From: Tolypeutes matacus
Lineage: Eukaryota; Chordata; Mammalia; Cingulata; Chlamyphoridae
Direction: 5' to 3'
Assembly: GCA_026826555.1 (NCBI GenBank)
Contig: JAKSZT010054009.1
Span: 56,411 to 120,410 of the forward strand
DNA: 64,000 bases
Position numbers and translations under genes: made by a program. Shown in pieces: positions 22,181-35,160 of this stretch (the first letter of the stretch is position 1; each line of letters starts with the position of its first letter). Below the pieces are notes generated by a model. It ran no database searches. It worked only from the letters and a program-made list of their open reading frames with translations, and was not told the DNA's origin.

Positions 22181-25100
22181 TTCTCTTCTTGCTTAATAAA
22201 TTATTGCATTTTTATATATTATATTTTTAAAACGGAAGATTCCATTGATTTCAACAATTAAGTGTGTCATTTTTAATAAGTAATAGGAATAGTAGTCTAG
22301 TTAGAATAAGGAATTTCACAGATAAAGTAGGACAAGCAGATCTGTTTAAGGAATTTGCAATTAAGATGACTGGGGAAAATTGGGATAATAGCAGTGGAGA
22401 GAGGTGCAGGAAATAAGGGCATCTTTTTATTTTTAATTTTCAAGACAAGATACATTTGAGCATGCTTCTGTATTGACAGGAAATTTCCAGTACAATGCAG
22501 GTAGCTTTTATGTTGAAACAATAGTACATGAGTCACTGATTCACATTGGTTATCCACATGAAATATATATTTTAATTGGTGGAAAAGGATGTACCAAAAC
22601 TTTTACTTGACAATTATTCCTTTACTGGTGTGGTTAAATATACACTAATTTGCAGCCATTAACTTTCTCCATTGCAAATTGTTTGTTCAGGTTTTTATCT
22701 TTATTTACTTAGGTCTGACTCTTTATTCTTGTTTTTTTAAACCATATTCTTTCAAAGATCTTCAAGTTTTTCCCAATTTTAGTGTTCACGATTTAATTCT
22801 TTTATGTCTGCATTTATGTAATTGAGGAGGAATGTTTGAAAGGAAATAAACTTTGCATGATCCAATCTATCAGTGTTACATGCATTTCTATTACTTTTGA
22901 ACATAAGAAAGTGCTGTTTCATTTGAATTAATGTCACTTTTTAGTGCATTGCCATCTTATTTTCACATCTCTCTTTCCCTTTGTCTATATTTACCTATTT
23001 TGGTTAGATTTATCTCTAAAAATTGAATCAACCTATGTCATTATTTAGAAGAATTATTCTTTTTGAATCAACTAACTTTCACCTTCATCCTAATTCACAA
23101 GAAATTTGAATCCATAAATCTTGATTTGAGAAGAAATTATAACTCCTACTGCTTCCTCCATGCATTTTTAAAAAATGTACTTGTAAATTATTTCCAGGTC
23201 ATTTTGTATTTAATTATCAATTCACATCGATATTATTAAATTAATTTTATCTTTCAGAATTTAGATTTATATATCCCATTCCATTTTATCTGAAACAATG
23301 GCTTTGAAATTACTATATGTAGCCTGGTTTCATTCTCTCTGCTACATTTTTATTTCACAAATTCATATTTTCTTCAAATTTGTTGTTTGAAAAATGCATA
23401 ATATTCACACACCATCCTGAAAACTCAAAATAAAACAGAGCAGTTGTTGCCCCTGATCATTTAGTTTGAACATTTAGCTGGAGAACTGAGAGAACAATTA
23501 TAATTGTGCGTATGTCATAAAGTCCTTAGGGAAACATTATATGAACAAATATAAGTAAGAATAAGAGCACAAATTGTTGTAGTTTTCCCAAGATATTAGA
23601 AAAGAGGGTCTGGGGAGGCCACTGCATGTTGGACAAGGAACAGAACTATGACTGGAGTGTGCCCTTTGGATTTGTCCAAATAAGAGGCCAAAACCTAAAG
23701 CCCTAGATTATGAAATAAAAGATCACTCCACAAGAAAGTGAGTGTTGGACCTGCTACATCCACTTTGGGACCATTAAAAAAAACCGTGGTCAAAGAAATA
23801 TGGGACAGTGATAGGAATAACAGGTAGATCAAAATGTGATGTGGAGACCATGACAAGGCATGTGCAGCAAGAACACCTGCTCTACACTTGAGCCTGGAAG
23901 AGCCACAGCTCCCACACAGGTTGCCCACTCTCTTTCCAACCTCTCTCTTCCATTGTCTCTCCATTCATAGAGCATATTCCCCCTTCGTAGGACCTAGTTA
24001 TCTTTAAGTATATTATTGCCTTTAGTTTAATGATTTCCAAACATTTTCACAGTCAAAAATACACTTAGCCTTATGATCTGCAATGCATAAAGACACCACA
24101 GCTGAACAAAGATAGCATGAAGTTATTTTGAATTACTCTTATGATGTATGAGATATTTCATATGGTGGTTTTTTACTCTACCCTATAATTATTTCAAAAT
24201 ATAGTATTTACCACCATATGGGATGTGATTCCAGAACATGGAAAGCATGCCACTATCATGTCTTCCAGTCATATTTTAGCAATATTGTGCTTCTTTTCTT
24301 TCTTTCATCATTGCCATTTCCTTGTAACCACATTCTTTCATTCATTCTCACAATATATATTTAATCAAGTACTATTATAACCAGGCACCAGCTTACCATT
24401 TCTGGGGGAAAATGTATGCAGGATATTCAACATCCCTCAAGGCACCCACATCTGGCTTATTTGGAGACAGAGAAAGAAATCCTGTGGATTTTAATAAAAA
24501 GAAGCACGCCATCATCATTCTTACCATCAAAATTAATTGCATGCAAGAAGTCATCAGCTTCCTGTGGTGATGTTAAGAATAAGGTCCAAAATGAGATCAT
24601 TCCAGGCTATCCTGAAAAGGTCTAGGATTTTCCAGAAGTAATAGGAGTGAAATATTTCAAGTTGAGCCATTGCAAAGATGCCAGGAAGAGGAAAGCAGAA
24701 ATATAAAGTCACAAAGTCACTGAATATGGGAAATATGGACTTTTGGAAAAGACATAAGTCCAGTTCAATGTCTTAGAAATCGTTGTGGATGAGGGCAGGT
24801 GTCAGTGAGAGCGGACACTAGCATGTGGGGTGTGCAGAGTCAAACTTGGCTTTGAAGCTGTTGTGTTGGCTTCATTGCCCAGTAGGGAGTCAGGGGGATT
24901 GCATGTAATGGAATTTTACGACCATCTTTATAATATAGAAGGTACCTGGTTCTATAGGAATATCATCTTGAAGATTGCTTATTCTGTGATTGGTAGTAGA
25001 GATGATGAGGGAATGAAATAGGACCATGGAACTGAGGATATGAGGTATGGAATAAATGAAATATGAAAACTAGAAAAAGAAACCAGCCTCATCTCATTAC

Positions 25101-25330
25101 CATTGATAACTACATATTTACTAGCAGGAAGGAACTATGTGCAGATTTTACATATGTTGATTTTCAGTCAAACTTCTTAGGAGGTTGGATGCTATATTCC
25201 CTCCAATATAGGGAAGATATTAATATATAGAATAGTTCACTTTCAGGCAATGTTTATCAGCAGACACATGATTCATTCATGATTAAGACCAAGATTATTT
25301 GATTCCAGAAATATTGCATATAATATCATT
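22181..25330. other. AT-rich intergenic stretch between OR units
   Basis: I see no gene. Bases 22600-23400 loosely resemble antisense sequence of an ancient L1 ORF2, but too weakly to call. Short frames at 23695-23964, 24416-24625 and 24830-25021 show no recognisable protein. Confidence 0.4.
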
Positions 25331-26820
25331 TTTAAAATCCTTCTACTGCTTGCATAAAAACTCCCAAACTTTGTTGTTCTTATTATATTTTTTTATGAAA
25401 TATTCCTTAATTCTCATTTCTTATTTTATTCTCAGGGTGTTCAATCTGTTTCGTGTTTTTGTATTGTAAAAAGATATCACTACTTTTGTTTGGGTACAAT
25501 GTTTTTGCTCTCTTATTAGATTTTCTGGGCATCAAGGGGATATATCTACAGTTAAAATGCCATCAGAACCCAGGTAGGTTTTCTTCAGAACAGTCTCTCA
25601 GTAATGGTCTGTGGTTATATCTTAAATTTTTATTAAGTTCCATTTAGTCCCTGCCTCTCTTTCCTTATTGATCACATTTTTATTTCTTTAAGCACAGAGA
25701 AGAAAATGACTATATCAAAATGATCCTTCTGGCTCATGTGTCCATGAGGGTGGGGGGGCATTCCAGCTTCAATTTCATGTTTCCATTTCTAAATATTTTG
25801 GGAGAAGATAATTTCATATTGTCAGCTTGCATTTAATTGACTCCAGGCTTAATCTCTGTGGTTGGGGATGAGAGGAGTATGGTATTAACAGGGAACCAGA
25901 AGGTTGAGGAGTGTTGTTTGTGTGTATGTGTGTGTTTTTGGCAGTGTGTGGTCATCCACAAAGTAGGGGTATCTGAGTTCATAGATTCCAATATTTATCT
26001 CATTTAATACAGAATTTGGAAGCAAACTTATAAATGAAAATAGAAGTGGCTCTGTTCAATGTTGGGGGATATATCTGCAACAAAATTAATAAAGTGCAAT
26101 TGGTACAACTTGTGGAGAAGGGACTCTCTGTATCTTGAAATTTCAACAGCAGCAAAGCCACAGGATTCTTAAATTTTCTCTGACAACTTCTCTCATCATT
26201 CTCCCCCTTATACATTGCCCTGCCACTCTGGCTTCTTTGTTGACCTTGAACATCCTAAAAATGCCTTTCCTTGGGTCTTTACCCTTGACATTCCCTCTGA
26301 GGAGCACACACTTCCTCAGATATCTTAGTGGCTCACACCTTCTCCAACAGGTCTCTGTTCAGTTATCACCTTGCATGATTGTCTTGCCAGAGCACATTAG
26401 GAGCAATAGCATGGCTTCTTCATTTTGTTTTTTAATACCTGCTCTGTGTTCTATACAAAACTTGTAATAATATGAAATGTTATGAGTATAAGTTTATTTG
26501 CTTATATTCCTTCTCTATGAACAGATTGTAGACACATTTGTTTTCACACTGAATACCTTTTGCTAGACAGTAGCTGGCACAAAGTCAGAACTCAATATGC
26601 ATTCCTCCAATGGTTGAATGAATTTTTCTCAAAAACCAAAAAATGTGGGACAGGAATCACTAAACAGAAATTGCTCAAAGCATCCTCTGCATGGGGACCA
26701 GATTCATAAACAAAGTCTAGAAATTAAAATTTTGTCATCAAAATATAAATTATAGTAATGACTGATTATTTGAAAATTTATCATGTTCTTTCTCTATTTC
26801 TGGATAGTCACACTGACCAC
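25331..26820 (+). other. OR-B 5' flanking sequence with LINE-2 end
   Basis: Parallels 16187-17790. The TTTTATTCTCAGGGTGTTCAATC patch near 25423 and AAATGCCATCAGAACC near 25555 recur in the other units. About 26120-26630 is a LINE-2 3' end (GGTCTCTGTTCAGTTATCAC, CAGTAGCTGGCACAAAGTC), matching the L2 at 17095. No separate gene is visible. Confidence 0.65.
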
Positions 26821-27749
26821 ATGGAACCAGGAAATGAAACACAAATTCTAGAAGTACTTCTTCTGGGATTTTCAGAGAAACCAGGGTTTAAACCCTTCTT
26901 TTTTGGGCGTTTCCTTTCCATGTACCTGATCACTGTCTTTGGGAACCTCCTCATCATCCTGGCTACCATCACTGACTCCCACCTCCACACACCCATGTAC
27001 TTCTTCCTGTCCAACCTGTCCTTTATAGACATCTACGTATCCTCCCCCACGGTCCCAAATATGCTGGGGAACATCCATACACAGAGTCACATCATAACCT
27101 ATGGAGGCTGCCTCACCCAGATGTACTTTTTCTTACTTTTTAGCAGCATTGGATGACTTCCTCCTGGAAGTGATGGCATATGACAGCTTCATGGCCATCT
27201 GTCACCCTCTGCACTACACAGTCACTATGAACCCCCAGTTCTGTGGACTGCTGGTTCTGGGAGCCTGGATCATAAGTGTCCTATATTCTTTTTTTTACAA
27301 ATCACACTGGTGTTGAGGCTGTCGTTTTGTGCACCCTTGGACATTCCCCACTTTTTCTGTGAATATAATCAGATTGTCCAACTTTCCTGATCTGACACAT
27401 TCCTCAATGATATAGTGATGTATTTTGCAGCTCGGCTGCTGGGTGGAGGGCCATGCATTGGCATCATTTTCTCTTATTCTAAGATTGTTTCCTCCATATG
27501 TGTAATCCCATCAGCTTTGGGGAAATATAAAGCATTTCCCACCTGCGCATATCACCTAACAGTTGTTTTCTTATTCTACAGTACAAGTCTAGGAGTGTAT
27601 TTTAGTACTTTTGCTATGCATAATGCAAATGCAAGTGGACCAGCCTCGGTGATGTATGCTGTGTTTACATGTAGAACCTCTTCATCTACAGTTTGAGGAA
27701 TAAAGACATAAAGGGGGATCTGCAAAGATTCTTTAGTGGAAAGCCATAA
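26821..27749 (+). pseudogene. Olfactory receptor pseudogene OR-B (family 7-like)
   Basis: Full-length single-exon class II olfactory receptor of 929 bases. The start at 26821 (M-E-P-G-N-E-T) lies in the same context as OR-A. The first 112 codons are intact: an N-glycosylation N-E-T site, TM1 [18 protein letters not shown] and the C-L-T-Q-M TM3 start. A frameshift near 27140 follows. TM3 then reads [14 protein letters not shown], with the key Arg as Ser. There are further breaks near 27295 (stop at about 27315), an in-frame stop near 27386, and a frameshift near 27665 that spoils N-P-F-I-Y. The C-terminus ends at 27749. It retains more of its frame than any other OR here but is non-functional. 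Confidence 0.94.
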
Positions 27750-29070
27750 ACTGTTATTAGTCCTGAAGCTGAAGAAGTGCTGTGACTGCAAGGCTGCAAT
27801 AAGGAAATGGTGATATACACAAGATCTTGAAATTCAGCTCAATGATTCCCCTGGGAATGGAGTGTTAAGAGTCAGGGCACAAATTATTCCTGAACGAAAC
27901 TCCATGTCCAATAAATACCTACCATTTATCCTGAGTGGAAATTCAAATAGAGATACTTTTTATTTACTGATCTGAAATCATCTGGAATAACAGTGTGATC
28001 ATGAAGGGTACCTTCAGATATCTGAAGGAATCCTAAAAAATCAGCAGCAGCTGATTATTCTGATAGCCCACAATTCTGTTCATATTGATTTTTATATAAT
28101 TAGGTATTGCTGCATAAGGCCATCCCAAAAATAAATGGTTTAACACAATGTGTTATTACTACAGACATGTATGGCTGGATTTGTGTTGATCTCTGCAGAG
28201 CTCCTCATGGGATTGTGTTCAGCTGTGTGAGCAGGTAAGACTGCTGCTTCTGACAGGATCAATTTTCATACTTGAGGCTTTTCTGGATAGAGACTGGATT
28301 AGACTGAACTTCACTGAGACAACTGGCATTTCTGCATGCATGCTATCATCTTCTAGCATGTAGTCTGGAGTTGATGAAATGGCAGACTCGGATTCTATGA
28401 ATAAGGAGAAGAAACCCTCCAAGGCCTCTTGAGGCACTCTATCACTTCCACCATATTCTCTTAGCTAAAATAAATAAGACATGTTAAGTCAAGATCAGAG
28501 CCTAAAATGAATTAAGTTCTCTACCTCTTGATAGCACGAGCTGCAGAGACCCATTGACCAAAACATGGATTCAGAGAAAGGTTCAAAATTAGTTCATCTC
28601 TGCATACTGTATACCACAAATATAAACTACAATTCAGTAATATTTTATTGTGACCCTTCACTTCCACTTCCTCCTCCAGAAGCTGAATGAATTTCTTGCT
28701 GAAGAAGGTGAGAATCAAACTATATCTTTAATAAACAGCCAGAGAAATTATATTTCAGAGCATCATGACTACCTCAAATATAGGTATTACCTCCCTTCTT
28801 TTTACCTTTAGCTCAACATTCCTTGCTTAAGAAGAAATAAACATTTTTATTCCCAGATATGAAGTTAGTCCAGGGACTTCATGTCTGATTCATTGATTTA
28901 ACAAAACAAAAGCTTCACTTATGCAATAATACTGATCCAAGGAGCTTGGGAAGTCCTGTAGGAAGAAGTAGAAAGAAAATGTGGATTTATCTACAAGAAA
29001 TTCAGGAACACAGAGGTGGGCACATGATGGGCAAGGCTTTCAAATAGAGTATACTACGCTCTTTACTATG
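27750..29070 (+). other. OR-B 3' flanking sequence
   Basis: Similar to 18747-20540 and to the palindrome-arm flanks. The patch TTGTGTTGATCTCTGCAGAG near 28180 and GAGACAACTGGCATTTCTGC near 28315 recur at about 44250-44390. It defines the OR-B duplicated unit (about 25.3-29.1 kb). No gene is visible. Confidence 0.65.
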
Positions 29071-30244
29071 GAAGTCTTGGTATGTTGAATTATATAACCC
29101 CAATTCATACAAGTTATTAGTCTTAAACTAATGCACAATAACCACTAGATTCCTGGAATGGCTGTGAAATTGTGGTTTATAACTAAGTATATTGCCCACC
29201 CCCAATGGTTCTCTTAAAGAAAGAGCCCAGAATGGATATGGATGGCAACTTAGCCAGGTTTTTCACCTAGAATCATTTGGCAAGATAATTTTCAAAATGA
29301 GGACTAAGAGGGTAAATTATTTTAATTAAAATATATAATAAAGCTGAATTTATCAAAACTTTGAAAAATTGGCTCATGTCTAAATAGACATACCAATGCA
29401 GAATAATCACAATTAAGTCCACTATAAGAAGTGATTATATTATAAACATGGCCTCAAAATGAATGAGTTAAGGAGGATTTTTAAATAAATGGTACTTGTA
29501 AAATTAGTCATTTTTGGGAAGCACCATAATGTTAAATTCCTAACTTAACACCAATTACCACAGTAAGTTGAAGTTGTTGGGAGGTTTAGAAATAGGATAA
29601 AATATCTAGAAGAAAGTATAGATTAAATTATGTGATTATAAACCAAGATGAAAAAAATACAAAGAAAAAAACTGATAACATAATTGACAGATGCATGCCC
29701 ATTAAAACTGGAGGTCAAAAACAATTTAAAAAATGACCAATAATTGAAAAACCAAAGAATGTATTTGAACATTTATATAATGTATGACATATGGACCTTA
29801 CAAAACATGATGTGGACACTTAAAATTTGTTTTAAATAAGAGTAAAATCACATAAGTTAAATGATCAAAGGATGTGAAACAATGATTCAGACAGAAAAAT
29901 CCAAATAATGTATAAATATTAAAATATGCTCAAATTCACTACAAAGCAAAGAAAGTAAATTAAATTATGTCTCTCATTAGTTAATGAAATGAATTAGAAA
30001 TGGGGTGAAGATGTGTTCAATTATGGAAACCATAGACTGTCAGATGAAGGTAATATTTCCAAGTAAGGGTCTTATTTTTTGGTTTGTTTTGTTTTAAGGC
30101 TACATTTACCAGAGACAGACCTTGCTTGTTCAGAGAGTAGACTTCAAAGAGAGAGCATTTAAGTAAAAGGACTACTGATTCCTTTGAGGTTTAACTGTTA
30201 TTATCATCATGAATCACTTGAGTTAATATAATGTGATGTCAAAG
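29071..30244. other. AT-rich stretch, nothing recognised
   Basis: Bases near 29084 (ATGTTGAATTATATAACCCC) faintly resemble the start of the LTR-like block at 9167, but I cannot follow the match. The rest is A-rich with no coding frame or repeat I can name. Confidence 0.4.
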
Positions 30245-30432
30245 GAAATGACTTTGCTTTAGATTGGTCTGGGTTTAAGCCCTGTCTCTGCCTCTTCACA
30301 ACCTCTGTGATTTTGAGCTAGTTACCAACCTTCTGTAAGCTCTTACTCCCTCATCTGTAATTAAGAGACAATAATAGTAATAAACTACAAGAGTGGTCAA
30401 AAATTTAAATGAGATAACGTGTGTAAAATGTG
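30245..30432 (+). mobile_element. MIR SINE
   Basis: Clear MIR core: TCTGGGTTTAAGCCCTGTCT, CTGTGATTTTGAGCTAGTTA, CTCCCTCATCTGTAATTAAG, and the AATTTAAATGAGATAACGTG end. It is an ancient tRNA-derived SINE shared by mammals. Its end abuts an L1. Confidence 0.88.
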
Positions 30433-31315
30433 GAGAAATAGGAAAACTTACTCATGGCTGATGAGAATGCAAAATGGATCAACCTCTGTGGATGACAGGT
30501 GGTTCCCCAGAATATTAAGTATAGAATTATTGTACGACACAGCCATACCACATTTAAGTATGGACTAAAAGAATTGAAAGCAGATACTCAATCTGATATT
30601 TGCACACCAATGTTCATAGCAACATTATTCACAATTGCCACAAGATTGAAGCCACCAAAGTGTCCATCAACAGAATAATGGACAAACAAAATGTGGTCTT
30701 TATACATAAGGTAATATTATTCAGCCAATTAAGGGAATGAAGTCCTCATATGGGCAACAGCATTGATGGACAAGAGGACATGATGTTCTGTGAAATAAGC
30801 CAGGCATAAAAGGATAAATATCATGTGATGTTACTGATATGAAATAATTAGAATAAGCAAAATCATATAGTCAAAATCTGATATGTAGTTTTCCAGAGGA
30901 TGGGATAAATTGAGGGAACAGGAAGTTAAGGCTTAAAATGCACAGAGATCCTTTAAGGGTAGGAAATTTTGGTAATGGATGGTGGTGATATTAGCACAAC
31001 ATTTTGAACATAATTGAGAGCTCTGATATATATATATCTGAATCTGGTTAAAATGGGAAATCTTAGGTTGTATGTACCATACTAGAATATAACTTTTAAA
31101 AATTCATGGAATTGCACAACACAAAGAGTGAGCCCTAAATTAAATCTGGACTTTTTTTAAGAGTACAATTACAAAATGTGCTTTCATCAACTGTAGCAAC
31201 TGTACCACACTAAAGAAAATTGTTAATAATAGGATGGTGTATGTGAGTCCCATATTTTAGTGATGAGTGTTCTGTAAGCACAAATTATTTAAAAACTAAG
31301 AAAAGAAAAAATAAA
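30433..31315 (+). mobile_element. Old LINE-1 3' end with 3' UTR
   Basis: ORF2 C-terminal patches (TGCACACCAATGTTCATAGC, GTGTCCATCAACAGAATAAT) lead into a typical eutherian L1 3' UTR (ACAACACAAAGAGTGAGCCC, ACTGTACCACACTAAAGAAA) and an A-rich tail near 31290-31315. Decayed. Confidence 0.85.
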
Positions 31316-31884
31316 AGAGGAAAAGAAATATCAGTAGAAAGTGGTATTTTTTTAATTCTGAGAAAATTTATGGTTTGTGTAATTTTAATGTTGAGAAATG
31401 CATTGATAAGGAAATTCATTGTATTTTGCCATGTTGTAAACACTCATCTAGGTCAGATTGCACGAAGTTCCTTAGTATTGTATAACACAAAATTCACAAA
31501 AATCATATAGAAAATGACTTCCATTATGGAAACAGAACAGATTGAAGATGAGCAGTTACCTGATTATATCCCCAGACATTGCCATATAACCCCAGAAAGC
31601 CATAATCACCCATGCTTGAGATGCCTGACAGAGAGACTGAGAACTGGAACCATCTTAAGTATTCCCAGAAATGAACCAGCCCTTAGTTCATAACTATAAA
31701 AAATACTTAAACCTTTGAACTCTATCCACCTCTGCAGATGAAGAATTGGGTTCACAAGAGTGCTGCTCTTTTTTAAAATTCTTCCAATGTCAACAAATAG
31801 TTTAATTTTTTGCACAGCCTGTTTCTTATTTTTTTCCTTATCACATCCTTTCCCATCCATAAACATTTTTAGGAGGAGCATAAT
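31316..31884. other. Unassigned stretch, nothing recognised
   Basis: No convincing gene or repeat. The 91-codon minus frame at 31606-31881 shows no known domain. Confidence 0.4.
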
Positions 31885-32870
31885 GCATTGTACATAGTTT
31901 TTTACTTTATAAAGATATTTAGATTACATAAATATTACATTAAAAATGTAGGGTATTCCCATTTGCCCCACTCCTTAGCCTTCCCACATTTTCCCACACT
32001 AACATCCTTCATTCGTGTGATACATTTGTTACAATTGATGAACACATTTTGGAGAATTGCCACTAAGTATGGATTATAGTTTACATTATGGTTTACACTC
32101 TCTCCCACACAATTTTGTAAGTTATGACAAATTATATAATGGCCTGTATCTGCCATTGCAATGTCATTCAGGACAATTCTCAAGTCACAAAAATGCCTCC
32201 ATATTACAACTATTTTTCTCCCTCTCTCCCTCCAGTGACCACTGCCTCCATATCAATGATAAAATTTCTTCCATTGCTAAGATCAAATAAGTCTGTAGTA
32301 GAAAAACAGTAAGCCTACTCTAGTTCATTGTTCATTCCCCAATCCTCAGGTTTATGTGACGGTGATGCTCACTCTGTCTCTAATTGAGAGGGGGCTTTGA
32401 TCCCATGGGGCAAATTGATGGAACTATCTTGCTTGCAGTTGCAGACTCTCTCTGTTCCTTGTACTGGTCGTTTTCCATCATTATATCCTTGTTAGTTGTC
32501 CTGGGTAAATCCAATGAACTGGAGAGTAGTTGTTGTAACTCTAATGAGATTCAGGGCCAACTGGTATATGGACAGCCCAAAGATTTAAGTCTCTTGAACA
32601 TACACCTATCCACTCTAGTACTAACTATAGGTTCAAATAGAAGAGCCAGAAGAGCCATGTATAGGAAAACCACAACTCAGTCCAGATCTGTCACACTGGG
32701 AAGCATAAATTCCAAAGTAGGGCCCACTGGCAGGGCACCAAACTCCAGAGAAATCTGCCTTGCCTCTAGTGTCTTAATGTCTCCAGAGACCTCAGGAAAC
32801 CAACTATTTGAGGAAATAGAATGGATTTTGTAAGAATTAAATGGGAAAATCCCTATAAAGGTGCTAAATT
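31885..32870 (-). mobile_element. Older, diverged copy of the L1 long 3'-UTR module
   Basis: The reverse complement aligns with the modules at 4431, 52981 and 62581: CAACTGTAGT-type start patches, GGGATC(A/T)AAGCCCCCTCTC near 32390, the GAAGAAAT / AACAATGA region, and the AAATGGGAATACCC-type end near 31955. It is clearly more diverged than the others, so the module has a history in this genome. The 149-codon plus frame at 32384-32833 is antisense to it. Confidence 0.75.
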
Positions 32871-33129
32871 GAGGTGATATTGCAAAAAAGAGATCAAATA
32901 TATCTCTTTCAATTAGCTAGTATTTTTAAATAATATATGCTATCTCCTATCTTGAATTACAGACAGGTTATTTGTAATTTATTAGGAAAAATATAATTTG
33001 GCCAAAATGTGCTATCTTTAAGATTTCATATCCAAGAAGTTCAGTACTCTGCTTGGTTGGAAAAGAGAAATGAATATTCTGGAGAGTTCAACAGGGGTCA
33101 GATCCTTATGTCAAGCTGAAGCAGGCTAC

Positions 33130-33770
33130 TTAGGGAATCAATAGATGGATCTCGATCTTGGCAGAAAAACCTTCAACATTAAACACATGGACTTGTGTTA
33201 TCCCCAAGATGGCTGCTGGAATACCCTTTTGAGATCCCCCCATTCAGAACAAGATTTCATCTGGAAGCGAGGCAAAGCCTTAAATAATCTCCAGGGGCCT
33301 TATCATTGGGTCTTGCCAGGGAATTGATGGGTGGGGTAATCAATCAAAGCAGCAAACATCTGGGACTCCTCTCCTGTCATTAACAAAGGGGCAGAATAAT
33401 TAATGGTTCAAAAAGCAAGCTCAAAGGCAGAACTGGACATCTCTTGTCTTTTGAACCCTGCTCTTGCCTTTCCCCTGATTCTTGCCTTCTTTGCCGCCTG
33501 CCTGGAACAATGCACAAGTAAAACCTGGGCATTTATAATCTATAATGGGAACTGTAGTCTGTAAATTGGCCCTTTTTATCATTTTCCAGGCCCTTTCCTC
33601 TCTACCTGGGACCCATGATCTATTATTTTCTCCCATTTCTCTTCTCACCATTCCTTAGTAAATGATTGACCTAACTAAGCCAGCTTACTCTTGAAATTCA
33701 TTTCGTGGAGCATAACCAAGAATCTAGAGAAAATCCAGCTACAAAGCTAATATTTGGAGAGGCAAGGGAC
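33130..33770 (+). mobile_element. LTR-like block (possible class I ERV LTR)
   Basis: Moderately GC-rich sequence with a CCAAGATGGCTGCTGGAATA patch, an ATTTATAATCTATAATGGG TATA-like stretch and a CATTCCTTAGTAAATGATTG region, resembling the layout of a gammaretrovirus-type LTR. It sits just before, and probably truncates, OR fragment D. I could not define exact TG...CA ends. Bases 32871-33129 show nothing recognisable. Confidence 0.4.
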
Positions 33771-33821
33771 TATTAAGAATGCTTTGTAGTCATAGACATG
33801 CTTCTGCACTGCTGAGAACCC

Positions 33822-34120
33822 TTGCTGGGATTCTTTTCCCTTACTCAAAGATTGTTTCCTCCATATGTGCCATCTCATTAGTTTAGGGAAAGTGTAAGGC
33901 ATTTTCCACCTGTGTGTCTTACCTCTCAGTGGTCTCATTATCTTATTTTATAATCCTAGGTATGTACTTTAGTTTTCCTGCTACACACAACACATATTCA
34001 AGTGCACTGGCCTTGGTGATGTATGCTGTGGTCTTGCCCATGCTGAACCTGTTCATCAATTGTCTGAGGAATAAAGACATGGTTGATGTGAATAAAAGGA
34101 ACTTATCTAGTTTTCAATGA
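33822..34120 (+). pseudogene. Olfactory receptor fragment D
   Basis: Last third of an OR on the plus strand. It starts in TM5 ([13 protein letters not shown]), passes the [14 protein letters not shown]6 region, and reaches the M-L-N-L-F-I-N TM7 patch (normally N-P-F-I-Y) and L-R-N-K-D-M. A break lies near 33880 and the final frame ends at 34120. The 5' two thirds are missing; an LTR-like block lies upstream. Closest to OR-B and fragment C. Non-functional. Confidence 0.88.
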
Positions 34121-34129
34121 CAATATTTA

Positions 34130-35160
34130 GTCTTACAGATTATGAACATGAAAAAATAGTACTTTTATAGAAAAATCATGCTGAAAGTATAGAGTTCCCC
34201 TTTACTCTCCCTTGCATATGCATTTTTCTCTGTTTTGTATCAGTATAGTTTCTTTTTGATGGATGTATAAATCTTTTGTACTCAGTAATTAAATTTCTGG
34301 TGTTTCCAAGATCACATTCTGAAATATGATCATCTGTTTCATGAATTTTATACTTGTTCAGTGAGCAAACAGCCAAATCATTTGGTCCTTATTTTTATTT
34401 ATCTATCTTCATTAGATATTTAAATGTTGAGTAGAGAAGGTTACCTAGTACTCTATCATAATTTCATTCTTGCTGCAAACTTATTCTATTAAATGATTTC
34501 AGAATCATTTAGCCACATGCAAGGAATATCATTGGAGTTTTAGTGAGGATTCCATTAAAGATGTAAATTAATTTATAAAGAGTTGGCATTTTTCTTAAGA
34601 TCATGTTCCCATTACAGTAACAGAATATTTACTCTAGATATTTAATTACCATTTTGGTAAACATTCTTGCAATGTTGTTTATGAATATAATGCTCATTTT
34701 TTTATTAAAAGTGCTTTAGGTTTAACGTCATTTAGAATGAGATTACTCCTTCCGTTATGTCCATGATATTGCAATTACGTTAGAAAAAAATTTTTGGGGG
34801 GTATTTACCATATCACATTAGCTTTCTGTATTTTCTTATTTTTTAATGATTTTTCTCAAATCCATCTACTTTCTCCAAATAATTTATAAATAAGATGTTT
34901 TCCATATAATTCATAATAGCCATTTCTCTTTTAGATCTTATTTCATTGTTTTGAAATTATAGACAATTTCAAGAATAATGAAAAGTGTGACAATGATCTT
35001 TTGCTTTATGATTTTAAAGGGAATAACCCTAGAATGTTAAATTTAATTTGATGCTCATCATGGATATATTTTACATCATGTTGACTTGAATATATTTAAT
35101 ATATATAATTATCCTAATTTTCTTAGAGTGTTTTTTAAATTATGAAAAAGTGTTCAATGA
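34130..35160 (-). mobile_element. Ancient LINE-1 ORF2 remnant, antisense
   Basis: Plus-strand patches GAGTTTTAGTGAGGATTCCA, TTGGCATTTTTCTTAAGATC and GATCTTTTGCTTTATGATTT resemble antisense L1 ORF2 RT sequence. It is heavily decayed and boundaries are approximate. Confidence 0.5.

Noticed and set aside
32384..32833. 149-codon plus frame starting MRGG, with a similar frame at 42407-42673
   Set aside because: Both are antisense to the L1 3' module. Their similarity follows from common descent of the repeat, and most copies lack an ATG at that point.
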